Source of the DNA: Magnetococcales bacterium DCbin2
Lineage (GTDB): Bacteria > Pseudomonadota > Magnetococcia > Magnetococcales > UBA8363
NCBI GenBank assembly: GCA_002753615.1
Contig: PEAO01000026.1
Coordinates: 1-35,109, forward strand
Reading direction: 5' to 3'
Length of the DNA stretch: 35,109 nt
The notes below the pieces were generated by a model, which was not told where the DNA came from, searched no databases, and saw only the letters and a list, made by a program, of their open reading frames with translations. Position numbers and translations under genes: made by a program. Numbering within the stretch: the stretch's first letter is position 1; each line of letters begins with the position of its first letter. This document shows, one piece after another, positions 8,395-16,107 of the stretch.

Positions 8395-8766
8395 ATGTCG
8401 AGCAATTCCAACCTTTCAGCGTTTTATCGTGGAGATACAAAGGTCTGGGGTTTGTCGTTCAAGGACAGCGTCGGTGCCCCCATCGATGTCACTGGCCACG
8501 AATTGTGGTTCACCATGAAGCGGGAAATCACTGATCTGGATGAAGACGCCGTTCTCCAAAAGAAGATCATTTTTTCATCGGGAGCGGAATCAGAAAACGG
8601 CATCGGTACCCTGACGTTGGATTCCACCGAGACCGGCGCAATCGATCCGGGAAACTACTTTTTTGATCTTCAAAAGGTGATTCCGGGAAGCCCACCCATC
8701 GTGGCGACTCTTATAAGCGGAAAAATCAGCGTTCTGCCCGATGTTACCCGTAGCACGGGGGCATGA
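8395..8766 (+). CDS. Putative virion protein, beta-sandwich type
   Basis: 123 residues from ATG 8395 (TGGAG just upstream); an in-frame start at 8332 would run through the terminator hairpin and is unlikely. The layout AFYRGDTKVWGLSFKD, then GAPIDVTGHELWFTMKRE, then IDPGNYFFDLQ and a closing GKISVLPDVT resembles the N-terminal beta-sandwich domains of baseplate or fibre proteins (BppU-like: YRGD start, 'G.P.D.TG..V.F..K' centre, 'G.Y.FD' end). That resemblance is by eye. Unlike BppU there is no C-terminal fibre. It probably makes an attachment module together with the two genes that follow; its stop lies 4 bases before the next ATG. Confidence 0.6.
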   Translation: MSSNSNLSAFYRGDTKVWGLSFKDSVGAPIDVTGHELWFTMKREITDLDEDAVLQKKIIFSSGAESENGIGTLTLDSTETGAIDPGNYFFDLQKVIPGSPPIVATLISGKISVLPDVTRSTGA

Positions 8767-8770
8767 CGCC

Positions 8771-9298
8771 ATGGCCGACAAGACTCTGGAAATATCCATA
8801 GGTGGCCAATCCTTGGGAGTCTCTTTTGATACGGAGCAGATCGATGTTGCCGTCGTCAATGAGGTCGTCCACGTTAACAGTGCCAACGGTCAAATCCGAT
8901 TTTCCATCAAGGAGGAGAAGCTGAATTTCTCCTCTCCCTTGGTCCTGGCCGCTTCTTCTGGGTGGCCCTTTGGACCCAACCCCAACAAAGTCGAAGATAT
9001 TGTTCGTGATGTACCAACCATCGTTGATCAACTGGCCATGCCATCCCACTACCGTGTGGCCAAATGGCTGATTCTTATCTCTGATGATGCCAGCGGTCTG
9101 GCCGTTACCAGCGAGATCAAATGCATGCGCCAGGGGGGCAATATTTACTTCATCGAGTACGCCATTCTCGGTGACTCCGGGCTTATCCCTTACGAATTGG
9201 ACGTGGTGGACCAGGGAAATCAAATCCAATTGGTCATCACCAGCAGATACCACGGTGTTCTGACTGTCAGGACATCGAAACTTGGAATTTTCAATTAA
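8771..9298 (+). CDS. Putative virion protein, unknown family
   Basis: 175 residues from ATG 8771; an earlier in-frame start at 8741 would overlap the preceding gene by 26 bases. The C-terminal half (KWLILISDDASGLAVTSEI, then FIEYAILGDSGLIPYELDVV and LVITSRYHGVLTVRTSKLGI) is an alternating hydrophobic pattern typical of a beta-sandwich, and recalls capsid- or fibre-associated proteins from phages with DUF2190 decoration proteins. No signal peptide or membrane segment is visible. It forms a set with its neighbours at 8395 and 9316. Confidence 0.6.
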   Translation: MADKTLEISIGGQSLGVSFDTEQIDVAVVNEVVHVNSANGQIRFSIKEEKLNFSSPLVLAASSGWPFGPNPNKVEDIVRDVPTIVDQLAMPSHYRVAKWLILISDDASGLAVTSEIKCMRQGGNIYFIEYAILGDSGLIPYELDVVDQGNQIQLVITSRYHGVLTVRTSKLGIFN

Positions 9299-9315
9299 TC
9301 AAAGGAGTCGTTTTT

Positions 9316-10662
9316 ATGGGTACGCCGTCATTGTTTGAGGCACGTGGTGGTATCAGTATTGGTGGTGCGCATTTCATTTCCGGTACTGGTGCCCCTGGTG
9401 GTACGGGTGGTTTTCCCGATGACGCCGTCAAGGGGTCCATCTACCTGGACGAAACCAACGGCCAGATGTATTTAAAGAAAACTGTCGGGACCGGAACTGA
9501 CAAATGGATCCGGATGCAAAATAAGGATGACATGGATGGCGCAGTTTTGGGTCTGTCCTGGCGGGCTCCGGCCAAGGTCCGGGACAGTGGTGCCTATGCC
9601 GATCTGGCCGCTGCTGAAGCTGCGGTCAACACCGGCACCATCGATGGTGTTACAGTGGCGGCCAATGACCGCATCCTGTTCGATGACATCACCGGCTTGG
9701 CAAAAAACGTTTTCATCGTTACTGGCACTCCTGGGTCTGGTGCCACCCTAGTGGAAGACGGCAATATCGCCTCAAAAGGCGATGCGCTCTACGTCCAGGA
9801 AGGGACCGATGCCGGCAAACAGTACGCCTACAATGGCACCGACTGGGTGCAGCAAGGCACCGCGTCTCAGACCGAACTCGGTTTTATTCAAGGTTTCATC
9901 GGCAAATCGGCCAACGGCAGCGAAACTCCCGATTATGCCTCCAACAACGTCGTTACCGACGGCTCCAGCCTTGAAACTGCCATCGGTGCATTGGATGCTG
10001 AAATCGGGGCCGGTGTCGTGAACCCGCAGTCTCGTCTCGCTGGCCCCATTTCTGACCAAGCCGTCAATTCAAACATCCTGGCCCTGGATACAGCTATCGG
10101 ACCGGACAGGAGCAGTTCTTATATTGCTGACATGTCTGCTTCCGTGAATGAGGCAATCAGCCTGTTGGACAGCGAGTCCCATTTCTCCCATGTCTTCATG
10201 GGGCGCAGTGCGGGTGATACAAACAAACCCGCATGGACAAGTACAAATTTCCTCGGAGTTAACCAATCTCTGAAGGAGGGTTTGGAATCCTTGGACACTG
10301 CCCTGGCAGCCGCCAAAAAGGAAGCCAAAACCGACAACGTAACCGCTTCCACTGTGGTGGACAGTATCCTGGTGGATACCGCCATTGCCGTTGAATGGAC
10401 GGTACATTGCCGATCCATCGCGAGTCCCGCCAAAATTCACTGCTCAAAGATTTTGGCGATTCATAACGGGACTGCATCTGCAGACGCCACCGTGGTGGAT
10501 TTCAATGAATTCTCAATTCTCCGCACCAGCGGCAAAATCCATGGCCTTGACTTTGATGTCGATATCAACGGTGTCGGCTCCGCTCAGGTCGCAAGGCTGA
10601 AGGTTTCCTCCACCGATGCCGTGGATGTCCGTGTTACCAGATCGTTCATGAACACCCAATAA
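9316..10662 (+). CDS. Putative head or tail fibre-like structural protein
   Basis: 448 residues, Gly/Ala/Thr/Asp-rich, with almost no Cys. After a Gly-rich start, GSIYLDETNGQMYLKKTVG is the type of 'G..Y.D...G..Y.K' segment found at the N-terminus of collar or fibre proteins. The central part (about 190-345) repeats a pattern of a short helix ending in LETAIGALDAEIG, ILALDTAIG, ISLLDSE and LESLDTAL, each preceded by a polar linker; two units begin FIGKSANG and FMGRSAGD. This suggests a trimeric fibre with short coiled coils. The last ~100 residues look like a beta cap (VEWTVHCRSIASPAKIHCSK). AAAGGAG before ATG 9316 is a good SD. Its place before the tail genes favours a head-side or neck fibre. 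Confidence 0.55.
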   Translation: MGTPSLFEARGGISIGGAHFISGTGAPGGTGGFPDDAVKGSIYLDETNGQMYLKKTVGTGTDKWIRMQNKDDMDGAVLGLSWRAPAKVRDSGAYADLAAAEAAVNTGTIDGVTVAANDRILFDDITGLAKNVFIVTGTPGSGATLVEDGNIASKGDALYVQEGTDAGKQYAYNGTDWVQQGTASQTELGFIQGFIGKSANGSETPDYASNNVVTDGSSLETAIGALDAEIGAGVVNPQSRLAGPISDQAVNSNILALDTAIGPDRSSSYIADMSASVNEAISLLDSESHFSHVFMGRSAGDTNKPAWTSTNFLGVNQSLKEGLESLDTALAAAKKEAKTDNVTASTVVDSILVDTAIAVEWTVHCRSIASPAKIHCSKILAIHNGTASADATVVDFNEFSILRTSGKIHGLDFDVDINGVGSAQVARLKVSSTDAVDVRVTRSFMNTQ

Positions 10663-10684
10663 TCACCTATAACCAACAATTTGA

Positions 10685-10706
10685 GGGCAATCCATACGGG
10701 TTGCCC
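10685..10706 (+). terminator. GC-rich hairpin without T tract between two gene groups
   Basis: GGGCAATCC (10685-10693), loop ATAC, GGGTTGCCC (10698-10706): a nine-pair stem with one G-T pair. It lies 23 bases after the fibre-like gene and 36 bases before the next start. There is no run of T afterwards, so it may slow or process the transcript rather than end it. Confidence 0.4.
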
Positions 10707-10741
10707 CCAATGCCAAAGGAAAATTCGTGGAGTAACACCGC

Positions 10742-11146
10742 ATGGATGATTACCTCGCCGTAGAGCCGTTGATTATTTCCAGGCTTCGCGAACAGATCCC
10801 AAACACGACCATCAAATCCACCTGGGGGGCACCAAAAATCCTGGAAAACCCTGATTTGGCACCGGCGGTGTTGGTCTTTTTGGAAGAGGACAAACCAAAT
10901 CAGGAAAACGGCACATCACAAAAAGTCGAGCAGATTTGGCTCTGTCTGGTGGTGGTCAGCGATGCCCAGAACGAGGCTGGACCATTGATCAGCCAGGTGA
11001 TCAAGGCAATGAATTTCTGGCAGCCTCCAGGCGAAACCTTCACCTGTTTCAAACGAGTGAAATCCAACTTCAGCCCGGACTATTCGCCAAACGGCGTCTA
11101 CTACTTTCCTTTGGCGTTTTCTACAAGTTTTATCTTCGAAGTTTGA
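10742..11146 (+). CDS. Tail terminator / tail completion-like protein
   Basis: 134 residues from ATG 10742. The layout is that of small tail terminator or completion proteins (Mu gp37-, lambda gpU/Z-like): an N-terminal helix (VEPLIISRLREQIP), a strand pattern (APAVLVFLEEDK), a central strand VEQIWLCLVVVSDAQNEAG, a helix, and a closing strand YYFPLAFSTSFIFEV. Such proteins cap the tail tube and join it to the head. Its position directly before the tail tube gene agrees. The call rests on layout and gene order, not on a diagnostic motif. Confidence 0.6.
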   Translation: MDDYLAVEPLIISRLREQIPNTTIKSTWGAPKILENPDLAPAVLVFLEEDKPNQENGTSQKVEQIWLCLVVVSDAQNEAGPLISQVIKAMNFWQPPGETFTCFKRVKSNFSPDYSPNGVYYFPLAFSTSFIFEV

Positions 11147-11168
11147 CCCTCTCAAAAGGACGATAATC

Positions 11169-11906
11169 ATGGGTAACCAAATCAGCCTTGTCGGTGCTGG
11201 TAGGATTTTTATTGGCCTGCGTTCTGGTGGAATTTTGCGCTACGTCGGGCAGGTGAAAGAGTTCAAACTGAATGTTTCGGAGGAGGTTAAAGAACTCAAA
11301 GATTTCGTTAACGGCAGCGGCCTTGCCGATAGTATCAGCTTTATATCCAAGGTCGAGGCGTCCCTGACCTTTGCCAGTTTGTCCCCTGAAAACCTCGCCA
11401 TCGCTCTTCAAGGGAGCGAAGAGGCTTTGGCGTCGTCGGTGAAGACTGATGAAGCCTACACTGCGTTTCCCGGCGGTCTCATCGTGTTGGATGGGGTATC
11501 GCCAAAGTCCGTCACATTGAAAAAGGCATCGGATGATTCTGTCATCCCTGCGGCTGCCAACTATGAGCTGACGCCCGCTGGGATCTTCATCCTGGACAAC
11601 TCATCCGCGATTTCTGCCAGTGGCACCGCTGTTAAGGTCTCCTATACCACGACAGCGGCATCCGTCATTGAAACCCTGATCAAGGCTGGTGAAGAGTATC
11701 GAATCGTTTTCTCAGGAAAAAATCTGGCTCGTAGTGGCAAGGGATTGAAGGTCGATCTGTTCAGGGCCAAGTTTTCCCCTCCCAAGGATTTGTCCTTCAT
11801 CGGCGACGATTTTGCCAATATGGCGATGACCGCCAGCGTGCTTGCCGATGACTCAAAATCAGGCACAGGGATAAGCACCTTCGCCAAGATTGAGATGGAG
11901 GAATAA
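11169..11906 (+). CDS. Major tail (tube) protein
   Basis: 245 residues. It starts MGNQISLVGAGRIFIGLR, has YVGQVKEFKLNVSEEVKELKD (the beta pattern by which tube subunits stack), a central Ig-like part with 'DGVSPKSVTLKKASDD...YELTPAGIFILD', and a C-terminal MAMTASVLADDS segment typical of phage tail tube proteins. It would form stacked hexamers of the tail tube. The flanking genes (tail terminator before, chaperone and tape measure after) fit the usual siphovirus order. AAAAGGACG before ATG 11169 serves as SD. The extra Ig-like central domain may be exposed on the outside of the tail. Confidence 0.8.
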   Translation: MGNQISLVGAGRIFIGLRSGGILRYVGQVKEFKLNVSEEVKELKDFVNGSGLADSISFISKVEASLTFASLSPENLAIALQGSEEALASSVKTDEAYTAFPGGLIVLDGVSPKSVTLKKASDDSVIPAAANYELTPAGIFILDNSSAISASGTAVKVSYTTTAASVIETLIKAGEEYRIVFSGKNLARSGKGLKVDLFRAKFSPPKDLSFIGDDFANMAMTASVLADDSKSGTGISTFAKIEMEE

Positions 11907-11984
11907 CCCAGGAAAGAATAAGGCCAACGAGCGTCTGGCACAATCCTTCAACATTTCAAAGCAAAAATATGGAGAAAAGAACCC

Positions 11985-12302
11985 ATGAGACGCACCAAAA
12001 CACTCGATCTTGACGGCATCGCCATTACCGTTCACGAACTAACCGTTGCCGAGGTCCGAAACTGGGAAGCTGACTTGAGCGACAAAGAACGAAAGTTTGA
12101 TCTTGTCTCCGAATCGCTCATGGACAACGTTTCCCTTTCTGACATCGTGCGGATGAGCAATGCCACGATGCCCATGCTGGATAGCATGACCCCCTCCATG
12201 GTTGATGAAATCATTGCTGTGGCAAAGGAGCTGAACCCGCATTTTTTCACGATGCGGGGTCGATTGATGGATGCGGCAAGATTACTCCCACCGACCCTTT
12301 GA
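11985..12302 (+). CDS. Tail assembly chaperone, unshifted (gpG-like) product
   Basis: 105 residues from ATG 11985, acidic, with an N-terminal KTLDLDGIAITVHELTVAEV strand-helix that is typical of tail assembly chaperones, proteins that hold the tape measure protein during tail building and are absent from the finished virion. It lies between the tube protein and the tape measure, exactly where a G/GT pair is expected. A slippery site at 12242-12248 near its end allows a longer product (separate entry). TATGGAGAAAAGA before the start provides the SD. The sequence after the slip site (TMRGRLMDAARLLPPTL) is specific to the unshifted form. Confidence 0.8.
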   Translation: MRRTKTLDLDGIAITVHELTVAEVRNWEADLSDKERKFDLVSESLMDNVSLSDIVRMSNATMPMLDSMTPSMVDEIIAVAKELNPHFFTMRGRLMDAARLLPPTL

Positions 12303-12430
12303 AAACCACAATCCTGGAGCAAACCGCATGCTGCCTGGCCAGATTGGGCCATGGCGCATGGATTTGGAATTATCCCTGGCGGGTATTTTTAGCGGCGATA
12401 GAAGAGGCTCAGAAACAAAATGGCCACTGA
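11985..12430 (+). CDS. Tail assembly chaperone, -1 frameshift (gpGT-like) product
   Basis: Slipping by -1 on T TTT TTC (12242-12248) joins the first 88 codons to a 60-codon extension that stays open until TGA at 12428-12430, giving 148 residues. The extension has no ATG of its own and contains GHGAWIWNYPWRVFLAAI, resembling the T part of GT chaperones, which binds the tape measure protein. GGGTCG (12257-12262) can pair with CGACCC (12292-12297), starting 8 bases after the slippery site. Frameshifted G/GT chaperones are conserved in lambda-like tails; here heptamer, frame, structure and position all agree. The extension overlaps the tape measure start by 11 bases. Confidence 0.75.
12242..12297 (+). 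promoter_or_regulatory. Programmed -1 ribosomal frameshift signal
   Basis: The heptamer T TTT TTC has the X XXY YYZ form and lies in the correct phase of the chaperone frame (CAT TTT TTC). An 8-base spacer is followed by a stem GGGTCG/CGACCC with a 29-base loop that could hold extra structure or a pseudoknot. This sets the ratio of short to long chaperone. Confidence 0.72.
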
Positions 12431-15400
12431 ATCAACCTTGAAGTTTACCATCACCGCCGACAGCAATCCGTTTCTGGTCAAGGTGGCCGAAGCCGAAAGA
12501 CGTTGGCAGGGGATGCTCAAGGGGATGACCCAGGCAGCCGCTGGGATTGATGTTTTTGGTTCAATCCAGAAATCTCTTCCTGCCGCTGAGGCTGCGATGA
12601 AAACTGCGGCACAGGAGGCACAGAGACTGGGAGCGGTTCTTCAGGCCGCCAACCGGGCTGGTTCGTCCGACCCAGTCGCAAAGCAGTTTCAAAAAGAGAT
12701 TCAACGGGATTATAATGCGTCTCGCCAGAAGGCCGAGCAACTCCGGCAGGAGTATGAGCGGCAAAAAGAGACGTTAGCCCAGCTTGGTGGCCAGCTTGCC
12801 CGTTCTGGGATCAACACCAACGATTTGGCTGCCGCCCAGGCCAAACTCCAGGAGCAACTCAGCCGCGTCTCTGCTACTGCCAGGGGACAGCAGCGCATCG
12901 CCGATGCCCGCTTTATCGTTGGCGTACCAGATTCTCGTGTGGTCGAACAAGAAATCCAGAAAGTCCAGGCGGCCTACAAACGGTTGCGCGATTCTGGAAC
13001 ACTGACGCCGCAGGAAATGGCTCAAGCCCATTTACGGTTGCAGGATAAAATACGGGAGTCGCGAAATCAGACCAATGGGTGGGCCGATTCTTTGGCCAAC
13101 GCCAAAGTGCAGTTATTGGCGGTTGGTGCGGCGATTTATGGTGCCATCAACGTTTTGTCCAACACTGGCAAAGCGTTTCTCGACTTTGAAGTAAAAATGG
13201 CCAACGTGTGGACGATTATCGACGTTGGCAAAGAGAAGCTGAATAAAATCGGGCTTGAAGTACGGGCATTATCCGTCAACATGGGCAAGAGTGCGACAGA
13301 GTCGGCTTCGGCACTCTACGAGATATACTCAGCCGGTGTGGGGGTCGAAAATGGTGTTAATGTCCTAAAATTGGCCACGAAAGCAGCTACCGCCGGGATA
13401 ACCGATACCAAAACTGCAGCGCATGTTGGTATCGGTGTCATCAACGCCTATGGATTCAGCATCAACCGATTGGGATGGATATATGATGTCTTGTTTCAGT
13501 TGGTTAAGGATGGTGTCCTTACATTTGAAGATGTAGCCAAACACATTGGTGAGGTACTCCCTGCCGCAAAATCCGCTGGCGTTGGGATCGCCGAAGTGGC
13601 CGCTGGTATGGCACAGCTCACCAAGATGGGGATCCTGGCTCCTCTTGCCGCAACCGCCTTAAAAGACGCTATAATCGCCTTGGCCGCACCAGCACCAGAA
13701 GCCAAGAAAAAATTACAAGAACTTGGCATCGTTTGGAACGGTTTGACCGGGACCTTGCAGCAGATTTCCAAGTTGAACCCCCCCATCGCTTTGATGCGGG
13801 AGATCGTCCCCAACGAAGAGGCGATGAAGGCGGTACTGGCACTCACAGGCGCGTTCCAAGATTTTCGCAAGGAAGTCGGCAACATGGATGCGGCTTCCGG
13901 CGTTACTGACGATGCCTTTCGCAAGATTGCCTCCACTGGCCGGTTCACCATGGACCAATTCAGGTCGGCCATTGACGAATTAGGCATCCAGTTGGGTGAG
14001 TTCGTTGCCGGTGGGACACCAATTGTCGGTGTCTTGACTGAAATCGTCAAGTGGGTGAACAACCTGCCCCCATCGGTGAAAGCTTTGGGTGGGGCGTTCG
14101 TCGGTGTTGTTGCTGCAACTTCCCTTTGGTATCTGGGTCTCAACCGATTGGCGGATGCGTTAAAACTTGCGGTTACGGCAACCATCGCACAGTTCGTCCC
14201 TGCAATCACCTCCATCATCAACATGCCCATCGCCGGTGTTCTGACATTGATGGCTGGCAAAGTAATGGACCTCGTCATGGCGTTACGTGCTATGGGTACA
14301 GCGTCTGCGGCTTTGCTTTTGACCCCACTGGGTGGATTGCTCACTGGTCTCGCGGCAGCGGGTGGTATCGCCTATTGGGCTGTTCAAAAGAGCAATGGAG
14401 AGTTGGAAAAACAAGAACAATTGATGGCTGATAACAATCAGCAAATCGCCATGTTCACCGGCTTAGTCGGTGAATTGAGAAAAGCGGGTGTAGTGGTAAC
14501 ACCAAATATGGCCAAGCCAATCTTTGATATGCAACGTGCGGTGCAAAGCGGCAATCTTACCTTTGATCAAGGTGTAAAGAAGGCACGCGACTATACCGAT
14601 GCCATACTTGCCAGTGCGCAAAAAAGGAGCGAAATTGCTTTTCAAATCATCACAAAAGAAAAGGAGTTAGCGACACTCCAAAACAGTTTGGCTGATGAGA
14701 GAAAACGCAAGGACAAAGAACTCCTGGAAGCCAAGCGTACCAACCTGAATGAATCGTTGCGAGAATCCGAGAGCGCAATCAAGCATGAACTGAGTTTGGT
14801 TGAAGAACATACCAAACGCATCCGTGAATTACGACTTGAATCCTCAAGGATGCAGGAAAGTGATTTTGGTAGACTGCGAGAAATTCTCCGGCGGGGTATG
14901 AGTGAGTGGAACCAGGAGGTTGATCGCATCAATCAGGCCTATGATTCGGTGCGATTCAGTGCCCTTGCAGCCGCCAACGCGCAAAAATATTTAAAGGCAG
15001 GCAACATCGAAGCCGCCATGGTTGCAAACAAGGATGCGGAGCGTCTCGCTGAGGATGCCAAGAGACAAGCTGAATCGGTAAAGAATGTCACATGGGCCTA
15101 TAATTTATATGCCAATGCTATGCGGGCTTCGACAGAGAGCAACAAAATATCAATCGATATTGAGGAAAAACTCAAATCACAAAACCTGAGCAAAATTGAA
15201 TCAATCCGAGAAAAAGCAGTTACCACGGCTCAGATGATTATTGGCGTTCAGGCCATTTTGGATTCATTAAAGGATGAGAAGACCATCCTGATCAGTGCTG
15301 AGATTGAACAGGCCAAAACTGGCATTGATTTGTTGAAGGCACAGTTGAATGGGATCCAAGACAAAACAGTCACCATTACCACCAGGAACGTCGAAACCCA

Positions 15401-15815
15401 TGCTGTAGGTGGGCAGGTGGGATTCACCCGTGGTGGTCGTCTTCCTGGGTGGGGCGGTGGCGACCGCATCTCCGCCCTACTTGAGGCGGGTGAAATCGTT
15501 ATCAACAAGGATCGATCCAGAATGTTTCAGGATTTGCTCCTGGCCATCAACTTTTCGCCCTTGAGTGCCGTGCAAAAGCTCCTTCCCGGTTTTGCAATGG
15601 GTGGGATGGTTGGTATCCCGGCGTTCCCCAAACTGGCAATGGCATCGGGTGGGCAGGTGTTCGCGAGTTCCTCTCCTTCGGCACCCACCCGCCCTTCGGA
15701 GATAATCCAGTTCAACCTTTCCATCAACAACAGTCAACCATTCGAGTTGTTTGGTTCGCGTGATCGCGTCCGGCAATTGAGAGATGATCTTTCATCCCTA
15801 CAACGCGGCAGGTGA
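12420..15815 (+). CDS. Phage tail tape measure protein, TP901 family
   Basis: 1131 residues, the longest structural protein of the region; it fixes tail length and is released during DNA entry. Residues 40-190 are coiled coil (LRQEYERQKETLAQLGGQLA). A TP901-type core follows (LDFEVKMANVWTIIDVGKEK and SATESASALYEIYSAGVG, about 255-310). A hydrophobic region with several membrane-like segments lies at about 550-660 (VKALGGAFVGVVAATSLWYL). A second coiled coil runs from about 660 to 980. Near the C-terminus, GGRLPGWGGGDRISALLEAG followed by EIVINK is a motif often seen at the end of tape measure proteins. At roughly 1.5 angstrom per residue the tail would be near 170 nm (inference). Its ATG overlaps the frameshifted chaperone. 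Confidence 0.92.
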   Translation: MATESTLKFTITADSNPFLVKVAEAERRWQGMLKGMTQAAAGIDVFGSIQKSLPAAEAAMKTAAQEAQRLGAVLQAANRAGSSDPVAKQFQKEIQRDYNASRQKAEQLRQEYERQKETLAQLGGQLARSGINTNDLAAAQAKLQEQLSRVSATARGQQRIADARFIVGVPDSRVVEQEIQKVQAAYKRLRDSGTLTPQEMAQAHLRLQDKIRESRNQTNGWADSLANAKVQLLAVGAAIYGAINVLSNTGKAFLDFEVKMANVWTIIDVGKEKLNKIGLEVRALSVNMGKSATESASALYEIYSAGVGVENGVNVLKLATKAATAGITDTKTAAHVGIGVINAYGFSINRLGWIYDVLFQLVKDGVLTFEDVAKHIGEVLPAAKSAGVGIAEVAAGMAQLTKMGILAPLAATALKDAIIALAAPAPEAKKKLQELGIVWNGLTGTLQQISKLNPPIALMREIVPNEEAMKAVLALTGAFQDFRKEVGNMDAASGVTDDAFRKIASTGRFTMDQFRSAIDELGIQLGEFVAGGTPIVGVLTEIVKWVNNLPPSVKALGGAFVGVVAATSLWYLGLNRLADALKLAVTATIAQFVPAITSIINMPIAGVLTLMAGKVMDLVMALRAMGTASAALLLTPLGGLLTGLAAAGGIAYWAVQKSNGELEKQEQLMADNNQQIAMFTGLVGELRKAGVVVTPNMAKPIFDMQRAVQSGNLTFDQGVKKARDYTDAILASAQKRSEIAFQIITKEKELATLQNSLADERKRKDKELLEAKRTNLNESLRESESAIKHELSLVEEHTKRIRELRLESSRMQESDFGRLREILRRGMSEWNQEVDRINQAYDSVRFSALAAANAQKYLKAGNIEAAMVANKDAERLAEDAKRQAESVKNVTWAYNLYANAMRASTESNKISIDIEEKLKSQNLSKIESIREKAVTTAQMIIGVQAILDSLKDEKTILISAEIEQAKTGIDLLKAQLNGIQDKTVTITTRNVETHAVGGQVGFTRGGRLPGWGGGDRISALLEAGEIVINKDRSRMFQDLLLAINFSPLSAVQKLLPGFAMGGMVGIPAFPKLAMASGGQVFASSSPSAPTRPSEIIQFNLSINNSQPFELFGSRDRVRQLRDDLSSLQRGR

Positions 15816-15819
15816 TAAC

Positions 15820-16038
15820 ATGGACATTATCAGTGATGTGCAAAATATGACCACCGCCAAGGGTGTTGTGTCGGGCCGGGTGGTTGGATTTGCCAACGGG
15901 TTAGTACGAGTTGGAACATCCCGTGGTTTGGTCGAAGCTCAACCTGGCCCTTATCTCAGCGTTGGTGACGATGTCACCATCACCAACGGCATAGCCATCA
16001 AAAGAAATCGTGGCTCACCCCAAGTTTTCCAAGTTTGA
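15820..16038 (+). CDS. Small beta-rich tail protein, copy 1
   Basis: 72 residues from ATG 15820, preceded by GGCAGGTGATAAC; an in-frame ATG at 15784 lies inside the tape measure gene and is less likely. The pattern GVVSGRVVGFANGLVRVGTS, then GLVEAQPG and SVGDDVTITNG is a small barrel (SH3/OB-like). It has a clear paralogue at 23025-23249, with matching D(V/L)Q, G(L/V)VE, GD.V, NG/DG and a final VF.V. This type of small barrel next to tail genes may cap or fit into the tail hub, but I know of no assigned function. Confidence 0.65.
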   Translation: MDIISDVQNMTTAKGVVSGRVVGFANGLVRVGTSRGLVEAQPGPYLSVGDDVTITNGIAIKRNRGSPQVFQV

Positions 16039-16065
16039 TCCAATACCAGTTTTCGTCATCATCCC

Positions 16066-16089
16066 AACCGCCATCAGTGGCGGTTTTTT
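16066..16089 (+). terminator. Rho-independent terminator after the tape measure group
   Basis: AACCGCC (16066-16072), loop ATCAGT, GGCGGTT (16079-16085), with six T at 16084-16089. It starts 28 bases after the stop of the small barrel gene and lies just before the next SD-ATG. Like the hairpin at 8355, it divides the late region into blocks and probably attenuates rather than stops transcription. Confidence 0.75.
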
Positions 16090-16107
16090 GTTTTGCGGAG
16101 TAACGCC

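Noticed and set aside
12303-12419. Apparent non-coding gap before the tape measure gene
   Set aside because: It is the -1 frame extension of the tail chaperone, not a gap.
13496-14344. 282-codon reverse-strand frame inside the tape measure gene
   Set aside because: Ala/Ser/Pro-rich shadow of a repetitive gene; the forward protein is clearly the real one.
15784-15819. Upstream in-frame ATG for the small barrel protein
   Set aside because: It lies within the tape measure gene without an SD, and the paralogue at 23025 starts at the position matching ATG 15820.
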